Source of the DNA: Paraburkholderia bannensis NBRC 103871
Lineage (GTDB): Bacteria > Pseudomonadota > Gammaproteobacteria > Burkholderiales > Burkholderiaceae
DNA length: 53,551 nt
NCBI RefSeq assembly: GCF_000685015.1
Contig: NZ_BAYA01000041.1
Span: 1 to 53,551 of the forward strand
Direction: 5' to 3'
Under the pieces are notes generated by a model. It saw only the letters and a list, made by a program, of their open reading frames with translations, searched no databases and was not told where the DNA came from. Positions 7,898-16,040 of this stretch are shown here, piece by piece; the first letter of the stretch is position 1; each line of letters begins with the position of its first letter. Made by a program: the position numbers and the translations under genes.

Positions 7898-9871
7898 ATG
7901 TCCAAACGCCTTGTCCGAGTATATCGCGTGGTCGGTCTCGCACTGACCGCCGCGGCGCTCGTGGCGTGCCGCACGGCCGATGCCGTGCGGCCCGTCGCGC
8001 TGCCAGTGGGGGCGACGCTCACGCCCGACGACCAGACTTTCATCCAGCTTCGCGAAGCCGCACGCAACAACGATGCGGGGCGCGCCGCGCAACTCGCCGC
8101 GTCGATTCCGGATTATCCGGCGCCTGCGTATCTGGAGTATTTCCAGCTCAAGCCGCAACTGTTCGATTCGCAGGGCCATGCACGCGTGGACGCGCCCGAC
8201 GCGCCCGTGCTGTCGTTCCTGCAGCGCTATGACGGCCAGGCCATCGCCGACCGTCTGCGCAACGACTATCTGCTGGTGCTGGGCGCGCGCCACGACTGGG
8301 CGAACTTCGACAAGCAGTACACGCGCTTCGTGCTCAACGACGACACGCAGGTCAAGTGCTACGCGCTGGAGTCGCGCGCGGCGCGTGGCGACAACGTCGC
8401 CGACGATGCGCGCGCGCTGCTCACCGAACCGCGTTATTACGGCGACGGCTGCGTCGACCTGGTCACGGCGCTCGCCATCAAGAACCAGTTCACGAGCAAC
8501 GACGTCTGGCAGCAGATTCGCCTCGCCTACGAGCAGAACCAGACTTCGACGGGTACGAAGCTCCTCGACGCGCTCGCGCAACGCCCGGATCCCACGGCAT
8601 TCAGCCAGGCGGTCAGCACGCCGCCGCTCACGCTCGCGCGCGGTGTCGGCGCAGACGACCAGTCGCATCAGCTCGCGCTGCTCGCCGTCACGGTGATGGC
8701 GCGCAACGATCCGGCCATGTCGGCTTCCACGTTCGCGGCGGTCGCGCCTTCGCTGACCTCGCCGGAGCGCGCGATCGGCTGGGGCACGATCGGCTACCAG
8801 GCGGCGCTCAAGCGCATGCCGGGCGTGCTCGGCTGGTATCGCCTGTCGGCCAACGCACCGCTCTCGTATCCTGCGTACGAATGGCGCACGCGCGCCGCGC
8901 TGCTCGGCGGCGACTGGACGATGGTGCGCTGGTCGATCGAACAGATGCCAGCCGCGCTGCGCGCGCAGCCTTCGTGGGTCTACTGGCACGCACGCGCGCT
9001 CAAGCAGGCGGGCGAAACGGGCCAGGCGAACCAGGAATTCGCGTCGATCTCGCAGGGCTATAACTTCTACGGCCAGCTCGCCACCGAAGAACTCGGCCAG
9101 AAGATCACGATTCCGCCGAAGACGACCGTCAGCGACGCCGACATCGCCCAGGCCGCGCAGACGCCGGGCTTCGCGCTCGCGCAGCGTTTCTACGCGCTCA
9201 ACCTGCGTCTCGAAGGCAATCGCGAGTGGAACTGGCCGCTGCGCGGCATGAGCGACCGTCAACTGCTGGCCAGCGCCGAGTACGCGAAGCGCATCCAGTT
9301 GCTCGACCGTACCGTCAACACGGCCGATAAAACCGTCAGCGAGCATGACTTTTCGCTGCGCTATCTCGCGCCGTTCCGCGACGTGGTGGAGCGCGACGCG
9401 CAGACCAACGGCCTCGACGTCGAATGGGCCTATGGCCTGATCCGCCAGGAATCTCGCTTCATCCTCAACGCGAAGTCGGGCGTGGGCGCAAGCGGCCTCA
9501 TGCAGATCATGCCGGCCACGGCGCAGATGGTCGCGAAGAAGATCGGCATTGGCCCGCTCTCGCGCGATCAATTGAACGATCTCGACACCAACATCCTGCT
9601 GGGAACGAACTATTTGTCGATGATCTACAATCAGTTCGATGGCTCTGCCGTGCTCGCCACGGCCGGTTACAACGCCGGGCCGGGACGCCCGCGCGCATGG
9701 CGCTCGACCCTGCAAGGCGGCGTCGAAGGGGCCATCTTCGCGGAAACCATTCCGTTCCAGGAAACCCGCGATTACGTGAAAAACGTGTTGTCGAACACGG
9801 TCTACTACGCGGCACTGTTCGAAGGCCGTCCGCAGTCGCTCAAGGCGCGTCTCGGCTATATCACTCCTTAA
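7898..9871 (+). CDS. Soluble-type lytic murein transglycosylase, probable lipoprotein
   Basis: A 657-residue protein. The ATG at 7898 gives a signal peptide ending in the lipobox LVAC near residue 24, so it is probably a lipid-anchored periplasmic protein. A long alpha-helical region of Slt70 type fills the middle. The C-terminal catalytic SLT domain has the acid Glu at about residue 518 in IRQESRF, then SGVGASGLMQIMPAT and the AGYNAGPGRPRAW motif. Family enzymes cleave peptidoglycan between MurNAc and GlcNAc and leave a 1,6-anhydro end. The length matches Slt70 proteins. It is divergent from the folate cyclo-ligase with only 20 bases between starts. Confidence 0.92.
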   Translation: MSKRLVRVYRVVGLALTAAALVACRTADAVRPVALPVGATLTPDDQTFIQLREAARNNDAGRAAQLAASIPDYPAPAYLEYFQLKPQLFDSQGHARVDAPDAPVLSFLQRYDGQAIADRLRNDYLLVLGARHDWANFDKQYTRFVLNDDTQVKCYALESRAARGDNVADDARALLTEPRYYGDGCVDLVTALAIKNQFTSNDVWQQIRLAYEQNQTSTGTKLLDALAQRPDPTAFSQAVSTPPLTLARGVGADDQSHQLALLAVTVMARNDPAMSASTFAAVAPSLTSPERAIGWGTIGYQAALKRMPGVLGWYRLSANAPLSYPAYEWRTRAALLGGDWTMVRWSIEQMPAALRAQPSWVYWHARALKQAGETGQANQEFASISQGYNFYGQLATEELGQKITIPPKTTVSDADIAQAAQTPGFALAQRFYALNLRLEGNREWNWPLRGMSDRQLLASAEYAKRIQLLDRTVNTADKTVSEHDFSLRYLAPFRDVVERDAQTNGLDVEWAYGLIRQESRFILNAKSGVGASGLMQIMPATAQMVAKKIGIGPLSRDQLNDLDTNILLGTNYLSMIYNQFDGSAVLATAGYNAGPGRPRAWRSTLQGGVEGAIFAETIPFQETRDYVKNVLSNTVYYAALFEGRPQSLKARLGYITP

Positions 9872-9986
9872 GCCGATTCTGCGCCGCGCGGCGCGCTCCG
9901 TGAAAGCAGCGGGGCGCACCGCACGAGCCGCCGGACCTCCTGCGTGAACTGGACGCCGCGCCGCCCAGCTCACGAGGAGGTCGGAG

Positions 9987-10943
9987 ATGCGACATCAAGC
10001 CATCGCGGTCATCGGCGGTTCGGGATTCATCGGCAGCCATCTCGTCAACGCACTCGTCGAGGCCGGCAAGGATGTCCGCGTCGCCACCCGGCGGCGTGCC
10101 GCGGCCAGCCACCTCACCCTGCTTCCCATCGATGTGATCGAAACCGACGTGACCGATCCGGTCGCGCTCGCCCGTTTCGTGGAAGGCACCGACGCCGTCA
10201 TCAACCTGGTCGGCACGCTGCACGGCGGCCACGGCAAGCCGTACGGCGCGGGCTTCGCGAAACTGCACGTCGAACTGCCCACCAAAATCGTCGCCGCCTG
10301 CGAAGGCAAGAACGTGCATCGGCTCATTCATATGAGTTCGCTGGGCGCCGATCCGCGCGGGCCGAGCATGTACCTGCGCTCGAAGGGCGACGGCGAAAAG
10401 GCCGTGCACGCGGCCACGGCGCTGGCCACGACGATCCTGCGGCCGTCCGTCGTGTTCGGGCCCGAGGACAATTTCCTCAACCGTTTTGCCGTGCTGCAAA
10501 AGCTCTTTCCGATGATCCCGCTGGGCATGCCGGATGCGAAGTTCCAGCCGGTGTACGTGGGCGACGTGTCGAAGGCGATCGTCAATGTGCTCGATCTCGA
10601 CGCCGCGAGCGGGCACACTTACGAACTCGGCGGCCCGAGCATCTATACGCTGGAGCAGCTCGTGCAGTATTGCGGCGACGTCGTCGGGCGGCACGCGCGG
10701 ATCATGCGGCTGCCCAATGCGTTCGCGCGGATGCAGGCGTTTTCGTTCGAACTCGCGCCCGGCGAGCCGGTGCTCACGCGCGACAATCTCGACTCGATGA
10801 AGGTCGATAGCGTGATGAGCGGGCCGCTCGCGCCGGAGCTGGGGATCGAGCCGGCCAGCATCGAAACCATCGCGCCGCTCTATCTCGCCGATGCCTCGCT
10901 GCGCTCGCGGCTGAACATTTTCCGCGCGAGCGCGGGCCGTTGA
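9987..10943 (+). CDS. NDUFA9-like NAD(P)-binding SDR family protein
   Basis: A 318-residue protein with a strong GAGGAGG ribosome-binding site. The N-terminus has the Rossmann dinucleotide loop GGSGFIGSHLV, then the atypical (extended) SDR features of the complex I NDUFA9-like subfamily: INLVGTL near residue 73, HMSSLGADP near 114 and the RPSVVFGPEDNFLNRF segment. The classical YxxxK catalytic pair is not obvious, which is usual in this group and suggests that nucleotide binding matters more than catalysis. Bacterial members are often linked to quinone or respiratory-chain biogenesis, but the function is not settled. It lies 40 bases before a glutathione transferase gene. Confidence 0.85.
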   Translation: MRHQAIAVIGGSGFIGSHLVNALVEAGKDVRVATRRRAAASHLTLLPIDVIETDVTDPVALARFVEGTDAVINLVGTLHGGHGKPYGAGFAKLHVELPTKIVAACEGKNVHRLIHMSSLGADPRGPSMYLRSKGDGEKAVHAATALATTILRPSVVFGPEDNFLNRFAVLQKLFPMIPLGMPDAKFQPVYVGDVSKAIVNVLDLDAASGHTYELGGPSIYTLEQLVQYCGDVVGRHARIMRLPNAFARMQAFSFELAPGEPVLTRDNLDSMKVDSVMSGPLAPELGIEPASIETIAPLYLADASLRSRLNIFRASAGR

Positions 10944-10983
10944 ACGCCATACTCAATCAACCCACAACCCTCTAACGCTCAAC

Positions 10984-11649
10984 ATGAAGCTCGTCATTGG
11001 AGACAAGAACTATTCGTCGTGGTCGATGCGCCCCTGGCTGCTGCTCACGCATTTCGGCATCCCGTTCGAGGAAGTGCTGATCGAGCTCGACCAGCCCGGC
11101 ACAAAGGACGCGATCCTGTCGTTCTCGGCATCGGGCAAGGTGCCTTGCCTGATCGGCGACGACGGTGCGGCCGTGTGGGATTCGCTTGCCATCGCCGAGA
11201 CGCTCGCCGAGCGCTTCCCGCAGCACGCCATGTGGCCGCGCGATGCGAACGCGCGCGCGCAGGCCCGCAGCGTGAGCGCCGAAATGCACTCGGGCTTCGC
11301 CGAGCTGCGCACCCGCATGCCGATGGCGATTCGCACCTCGAAGCCGGGCGCGGGCGCGACGCCCGGCGCGCTCGCCGATGTCGCGCGTATCGATGCGCTC
11401 TGGAACGCCTGCCTCGACGCGAGCGGCGGCCCGTTCCTGTTCGGCGAGTTCGGCATTGCCGATGCGATGTACGCGCCGGTCGTGATGCGCTTCAACAGCT
11501 ACGCGCCGCCGCTCTCGCCGAAGGCCGCCGCCTACGCCGAACGCGTGAGCGCGCTGCCCGCCGTGGCCGCGTGGATCGAAGGCGCGCACAACGAAACGCA
11601 TCGTATCGGGCATGACGAACTCGACGGCCCGGACGACGGCGACGCATGA
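10984..11649 (+). CDS. Glutathione S-transferase family protein
   Basis: A 221-residue protein. The N-terminal thioredoxin-like half begins KLVIGDKNYSSWSMRPW, typical of a bacterial GST subgroup in which a Ser in the NYSSWS loop is the likely activator of glutathione. The SGKVPCL segment contains the cis-Pro, and the WDSLAIAE segment binds the gamma-Glu of glutathione. The C-terminal half is helical. Substrate is unknown. Its TGA overlaps the ATG of the CCA-adding enzyme by four bases, so the two are translationally coupled. Confidence 0.88.
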   Translation: MKLVIGDKNYSSWSMRPWLLLTHFGIPFEEVLIELDQPGTKDAILSFSASGKVPCLIGDDGAAVWDSLAIAETLAERFPQHAMWPRDANARAQARSVSAEMHSGFAELRTRMPMAIRTSKPGAGATPGALADVARIDALWNACLDASGGPFLFGEFGIADAMYAPVVMRFNSYAPPLSPKAAAYAERVSALPAVAAWIEGAHNETHRIGHDELDGPDDGDA

Positions 11650-12905
11650 AGATCTATGTCGTAGGCGGCGCGATCCGCGATGAAATGCTCGGCCTGCCGG
11701 TGCGCGACCGCGACTATGTCGTGGTCGGCGCGACGCCCGAGCAGATGGCCGCGCAGGGTTATCGTCCGGTGGGCAAGGACTTCCCGGTCTTCCTGCATCC
11801 GCAGACCCAGGAGGAGTACGCGCTCGCGCGCACCGAGCGCAAGACCGCCGCGGGCTATCACGGCTTCCAGTTCTTCTACGCGCCGGACGTGACGCTCGAA
11901 GAAGATCTCGCGCGGCGCGATCTCACGATCAACGCGATGGCGCGCGAGGTGCAGCCTGGCGGCGTCATGACCGGGCCGGTGGTCGATCCGTTCGGCGGCG
12001 CGCGCGACCTGAATGCGCGCGTGTTTCGCCACGTGAGCGATGCGTTTCTGGAAGACCCGGTGCGGATCCTGCGCGTGGCGCGCTTCGCCGCGCGTTTTGC
12101 CGATTTCAGCATTGCCCCGGAAACCCTGGCGCTCATGCGTGCGATGGTCGAATCGGGCGAGGCCGATGCGCTCGTGCCCGAGCGCGTCTGGCAGGAAGTG
12201 TCGCGCGGGCTGATGGAAGCAAAACCTTCGCGCATGTTCGAGGTGCTGCGCGAATGCGGCGCGCTCGCGCGCGTCATGCCCGAGGTCGACAGCCTCTTTG
12301 GCGTGCCGCAGCGCGCGGACTATCACCCGGAAGTCGATACCGGCATCCACGTGATGATGGTGATCGACCACGCGGCCGCGCAGGGTTACGCGCTGCCGGT
12401 GCGCTTCGCCGCGCTCACGCACGACCTGGGCAAGGCGACCACGCCCGAGGACATCTTGCCGCGCCACATCGGTCATGAAGGACGCAGCGTCGATCTCCTC
12501 AAGCCGCTGTGCGACCGCCTGCGCGTGCCCAACGAATGTCGCGATCTCGCGTTGCTGGTCGCGCGCGAGCATGGCAACGTGCATCGCGTGATGGACATGG
12601 GCGCGGCGGCGCTCGTGCGCATGCTCGAACGCAGCGACGCACTGCGCAAGCCCGCGCGTTTCGCCGAGGCCTTGCAGGCGTGCGAATCCGATCTGCGCGG
12701 GCGCCTGAACTGGGAAAACGCCCCGTATCCGCAAGCCGAGCGTTTGCGCGTGGCGCTGGTGGCGGCGCGTGCGGTGGACGCGGGCGCGATTGCGCGCACG
12801 GTGACCGAAGCCAGCGCCGATAAAAACGTCGCGGAGAAGATCAAGGACGCCGTGCACCAGGCGCGGGTGGAATCGGTGGAAGCGGCGCTGACTGCGGAAA
12901 GCTGA
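11646..12905 (+). CDS. cca: Multifunctional CCA-adding tRNA nucleotidyltransferase
   Basis: A 419-residue protein. The N-terminal nucleotidyltransferase domain shows GGAIRDEMLGLPVRDRDYVVVG, including the flexible loop and the metal-binding DxD (RDRDY). The RRDLTINAMA and EDPVRILRVARFAARF segments for ATP/CTP selection follow. The C-terminal half has an HD domain with ALTHDLGK near residue 256, which in gamma/beta-proteobacterial enzymes gives phosphatase and phosphodiesterase activity. It builds or repairs the CCA end of tRNAs. The gene is the last of a three-gene plus-strand run and is followed by a long perfect palindromic terminator. Confidence 0.95.
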   Translation: MKIYVVGGAIRDEMLGLPVRDRDYVVVGATPEQMAAQGYRPVGKDFPVFLHPQTQEEYALARTERKTAAGYHGFQFFYAPDVTLEEDLARRDLTINAMAREVQPGGVMTGPVVDPFGGARDLNARVFRHVSDAFLEDPVRILRVARFAARFADFSIAPETLALMRAMVESGEADALVPERVWQEVSRGLMEAKPSRMFEVLRECGALARVMPEVDSLFGVPQRADYHPEVDTGIHVMMVIDHAAAQGYALPVRFAALTHDLGKATTPEDILPRHIGHEGRSVDLLKPLCDRLRVPNECRDLALLVAREHGNVHRVMDMGAAALVRMLERSDALRKPARFAEALQACESDLRGRLNWENAPYPQAERLRVALVAARAVDAGAIARTVTEASADKNVAEKIKDAVHQARVESVEAALTAES

Positions 12906-12922
12906 GCGGGCTTTGGTGGCAA

Positions 12923-12952
12923 AAGAAAAGGCGCACGCGTGCGCCTTTTCTT
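12923..12952. terminator. Bidirectional intrinsic terminator after cca
   Basis: A perfect 30-base palindrome with a GC core (GGCGCACGCGTGCGCC) flanked by an A-rich left side and a T-rich right side (TTTTCTT). It serves cca on the plus strand and the DUF2905 gene on the minus strand. Confidence 0.85.
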
Positions 12953-12969
12953 ATTTGGATCGTTCGCTC

Positions 12970-13164
12970 TCAGAGCGCGCGCACGATCAACGAGAGCGCC
13001 ATCGACAGCACGAGCGTCGACATGAACGGCAGCGGGTACTCGCGGCCGAAGAGCCGCAGCGTGACGTCGCCGGGCAGCCGGCCGATGCCGAGCTTGCGCA
13101 GCCACGGCTGTGCGCCCGACAGGATCGCGACGGCAATGAAAGTGGTGATGAACCAGCGGATCAT
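12970..13164 (-). CDS. DUF2905 family small membrane protein
   Basis: A 64-residue protein with two hydrophobic segments (about residues 4-18 and 47-62) separated by LGIGRLPGDVTL, the hallmark loop of DUF2905. It is expected to sit in the inner membrane. No function is known for the family. It lies 54 bases downstream of the MidA-like methyltransferase gene on the same strand and probably shares its transcript. Confidence 0.85.
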   Translation of the reverse strand: MIRWFITTFIAVAILSGAQPWLRKLGIGRLPGDVTLRLFGREYPLPFMSTLVLSMALSLIVRAL

Positions 13165-13218
13165 GGTCGCGCGTTCCAGTGGGTATCGTTAAAGCGGTTA
13201 TCGTTCGAGCCGATGGGG

Positions 13219-14433
13219 TTAAAGCGTATGGCTGCGGTCGCCGCGAGCGAACGCAGCAATCGTCGAGTCGATGCCGCGCGAGAATGCGATCACCTTGAAC
13301 AGCTCGCCCATTTCGGCTTCCGAAACGAGTTTTTGCACAGCGTTGGCGGCAGGGATGAAGCGCGCGACATCGTTGACATCGATTTCGCTGAGCACCTCGG
13401 TGATGCCCGCGTTCATCAGGAAGCGCGCCTGCGAGGTGTAGCCGAGCAGGTCAGCGCCGGTCTCGACGCCCGCCTGGGCGATGCCCGTGAATTCGACGTG
13501 CGCGGTGATGTCCTGCAAGCCGGGGTAGAGGAACGGATCGTCGTGCGCGCGGTGACGGTAGTGGCACATCAGCGTGCCCTGCACGCGCTGCGGGTGGTAG
13601 TACTCGCTTTCCGGAAAGCCGTAGTCGATAAAAAACACCGCGCCGCGCGTGAGCATCGCGCAGACCGTGCGCGTGAAGGCGAGTGCGGCTTCGTGCGTCT
13701 CCGCCACGTAATCATAGCTGCCGTCGATGGCGGCCAGCACGCTGCCCGGTACGCCCTGGGCCCAGTCGGCGTCGCGCCCGCTCATGGCGGGGCGGTCGGA
13801 GAACACAAAAGCGTGGTCGTCGTTCACGGCCACGCCGCGCTCGTGCCACACCGCGTCCTTGCGCGCGAAGAGGCGCACCGGCATGGCGTCGAGCACCTCG
13901 TTGCCGATCACGACGCCTTCGAAGCTCGCGGGCAACGCGTCGAGCCACTGCACGCGCTCAAGCAGATGCGGCGCGCGCTGCGCGAGGGTTTCGCGCTGAC
14001 GCTCGCGCAGTTCGCCCGACAGATCGACGATTGCGTAGGAATCGAACGGCACGCCCTGCGCTTCGAGCGCGAGCATGACGCCCGCCGCAAGCCGCCCCGT
14101 GCCCGCGCCGAACTCCATCAGTGCGCGCGTGCCGCTGGCCGCGAGCGCTTCGCCGACCGCGCGCGCGAGCGTGGCGGCGAACAGCGGCGACATCTCGGGC
14201 GCGGTCACGAAGTCGCTGCCATCGTCGGCGAGCAGGCCGAACTTGCGCGAGCCGCCGCTGTAATAACCGAGTCCCGGCGCGTAGAGCGCGCGCTCCATAT
14301 AGCGGTCGAACGGCAGCCAGCCGCCCGCGGCGGCGATCTCCGCGCGCAGGGTTGCGGCGAGCGCCTCGGACTGCGCGAGCGCGATCGGCTCGGGAACAGG
14401 TAAACTAGCGGGTTCGTGAGCTTTCGGATTCAT
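13219..14433 (-). CDS. Class I SAM-dependent methyltransferase, MidA/NDUFAF7 family
   Basis: A 404-residue protein. The N-terminal region has FDRYMERALYAPGLGYY, the family signature, then DFVTAPEMSPLF and the SAM-binding loop MEFGAGTGRLAAG, followed by GNEVLDAMPV. The mitochondrial homologue methylates an arginine of a complex I subunit during assembly; bacterial homologues are assumed to be protein methyltransferases, but targets are not proven. The ATG at 14433 is chosen because upstream residues do not resemble the family; the frame is open to 14511. Its start codon lies only 13 bases from the start of the divergent SDR gene. Confidence 0.87.
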   Translation of the reverse strand: MNPKAHEPASLPVPEPIALAQSEALAATLRAEIAAAGGWLPFDRYMERALYAPGLGYYSGGSRKFGLLADDGSDFVTAPEMSPLFAATLARAVGEALAASGTRALMEFGAGTGRLAAGVMLALEAQGVPFDSYAIVDLSGELRERQRETLAQRAPHLLERVQWLDALPASFEGVVIGNEVLDAMPVRLFARKDAVWHERGVAVNDDHAFVFSDRPAMSGRDADWAQGVPGSVLAAIDGSYDYVAETHEAALAFTRTVCAMLTRGAVFFIDYGFPESEYYHPQRVQGTLMCHYRHRAHDDPFLYPGLQDITAHVEFTGIAQAGVETGADLLGYTSQARFLMNAGITEVLSEIDVNDVARFIPAANAVQKLVSEAEMGELFKVIAFSRGIDSTIAAFARGDRSHTL

Positions 14434-14446
14434 CCCGGCATTGTAA

Positions 14447-15313
14447 ATGAGCGCATCTTCCGGCATCGGCGTAACGGATCGCGAGATCGGCGGCATCGCA
14501 CAGGCGGGCAAATCGGTATCCGACCCTGCATCTAGCCCTGCGCGAGTCGTGCTGGTGACGGGCGGCGCGCGCCGTATCGGCCGGGCGCTGTCGGTGGGTT
14601 TTGCGGCGCGCGGCTGGGACGTCGCGGTGCATTACGGCGAATCGGCCGATGAAGCCGAGGAAGTCGTCGCCGAAATCCGCGCGATGGGCCGCCGGGCGAT
14701 TGCCCTGCACGCCGACCTGGCCAACGAGGCGCAAGTGGCGCGGCTCGTGCCGGACTGCGTGGCGGCGCTGGGGCTGCCCGCGTGCGTGATCAACAATGCT
14801 TCGCGCTTTGAGGAAGACACGGCGCGCGACGTCGGCTACGAACGCCTGCAGCATCTGATGGCGATTAACGTCGGCGCACCGCTCGTGCTCGCGCGCATGC
14901 TCTGGGCCGCGACGCCCGAAGCCGCCGTGGACGACGAGACGCTGCGCACCTGCGTCATCAACGTGCTCGACCAGAAGCTGTACAACATGAATCCGGACTA
15001 CCTGTCGTACACGCTGACCAAGGCCGCCTTGCAGAACGCGACCGTGGCGCTGGCCCAGGCGCTGGCGCCGAAGCTGCGCGTGGTGGGACTCGCGCCGGGA
15101 CTGACGCTGCAATCAGGCGACCAGACGCAGGACGGCTTTGCCGCTGCCCACAAGGTGACGCCGCTTGGGCGCGCGTCGCGGCCGAACGATCTCGTCGAAG
15201 CCGCGCTGTATCTGGCGCAGGCTGGCGGCGTGACCGGCACGACGCTCGTCGTCGATGGCGGCCAGCATCTGGTGCCGCTGCCGCGCGACGTGATGTTTTT
15301 GACGGGCGGCTGA
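14447..15313 (+). CDS. Pteridine-reductase-like SDR family oxidoreductase (FolM-like)
   Basis: A 288-residue short-chain dehydrogenase. The NADPH loop TGGARRIGRAL is the arginine-rich version typical of pteridine reductases and FolM-type dihydromonapterin reductases. CVINNAS and the active-site YxxxK (SYTLTKAAL) are present, as is the C-terminal TTLVVDGGQHL. The neighbouring folB supports a role in pterin reduction. About 28 residues precede the Rossmann strand, more than usual, so a later start is possible. No clear ribosome-binding site is visible before 14447, and the region upstream is shared with the divergent methyltransferase gene. Confidence 0.82.
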   Translation: MSASSGIGVTDREIGGIAQAGKSVSDPASSPARVVLVTGGARRIGRALSVGFAARGWDVAVHYGESADEAEEVVAEIRAMGRRAIALHADLANEAQVARLVPDCVAALGLPACVINNASRFEEDTARDVGYERLQHLMAINVGAPLVLARMLWAATPEAAVDDETLRTCVINVLDQKLYNMNPDYLSYTLTKAALQNATVALAQALAPKLRVVGLAPGLTLQSGDQTQDGFAAAHKVTPLGRASRPNDLVEAALYLAQAGGVTGTTLVVDGGQHLVPLPRDVMFLTGG

Positions 15314-15641
15314 GCCACCTTGCGTGATTGTGCGACTGCAAGACTGAGTGCGTCATGAAACGCAACTAAATGAATTTACCGCTGCCCCTACCCAAGCGCA
15401 CGCTCCGCGTGCGGCTGGGCCGGCAGGGGCGGGGCGGCCGGCCTGACCGGTCAAACGGATCGACGCGTCCGGCGATACTGCCGGAGCCGCCCGATCGCCG
15501 GCCCGAACCCCGCGCAAGCGGGCGCGCAACCTTGCCGCCCACGCGCTTTGCAAGATCAACCGTATGACCTTCCGGGCGCCCGCGCCCGCGAGACGTGCCG
15601 AATCCGCAACACGACGCACGCTTTTATCGACTGGAACGAAC
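15314..15641. other. Spacer between SDR gene and folB with a long imperfect hairpin
   Basis: No gene is convincing here. At 15384-15430 the strand can fold into one stacked hairpin: outer GCCCC/GGGGC, then CCCA/TGGG, then a perfect inner stem CGCACGC (15397-15403)/GCGTGCG (15407-15413) with a three-base loop. A GGCCGGCC palindrome follows shortly after. No T-run follows the hairpin, so it is not a standard terminator; it may be a structured folB leader or mRNA-end element. A minus-strand open frame across it has no protein-like features. Confidence 0.45.
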
Positions 15642-16037
15642 ATGTCCGCCGTACTCCTGCATCCCCGGCTCGCCGACTGCCGCCGCCTTTTCCTGCGCAA
15701 CTACGAAGTGCACATCAACATCGGCGTGCATGACTTCGAAAAACGCGGCGAACAGCGCGTCGTGATCAATGTCGACCTGTATGTGCCGCTCGCCTCGACC
15801 ACGCCGCGCGAAGACAAGCTGCGCGAAGTCGTCGACTACGACTTCATGCGCGCGACCGTCGCCGCACGTATCGGCCAGGGCCATATCCATCTGCAGGAAA
15901 CGCTCGTGGACGAGCTCGCCAATGCACTGCTCGCGCACGAACAGGTGCGTGCGGTGCGCGTGTCGACCGAAAAGCCCGACGTCTATCCGGACTGCGACGC
16001 CGTGGGCGTCGAAGTGTTCCGTATCAAGGAGGACTGA
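15642..16037 (+). CDS. folB: Dihydroneopterin aldolase
   Basis: A 131-residue protein, starting at the ATG that gives the family length; the frame is open back to 15564 with low-complexity sequence. The domain shows the conserved IGVHDFEKRGEQRVVINV segment (with the catalytic Glu region), VVDYDFMRATVA, and a late ETLVDELAN. The enzyme converts 7,8-dihydroneopterin to 6-hydroxymethyl-7,8-dihydropterin and glycolaldehyde in folate synthesis. It sits three bases before ttcA, with the ttcA ribosome-binding site (AAGGAGG) inside the end of folB, so co-translation is likely. Confidence 0.9.
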   Translation: MSAVLLHPRLADCRRLFLRNYEVHINIGVHDFEKRGEQRVVINVDLYVPLASTTPREDKLREVVDYDFMRATVAARIGQGHIHLQETLVDELANALLAHEQVRAVRVSTEKPDVYPDCDAVGVEVFRIKED

Positions 16038-16040
16038 GCC

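Noticed and set aside
7874..9973. A 699-codon open frame antisense to the lytic transglycosylase gene
   Set aside because: Same reason: high-GC shadow with low-complexity composition and no start signal.
15353..15700. Minus-strand open frame across the folB leader
   Set aside because: Arg/Ala-rich, overlaps folB, no ribosome-binding site or known domain.
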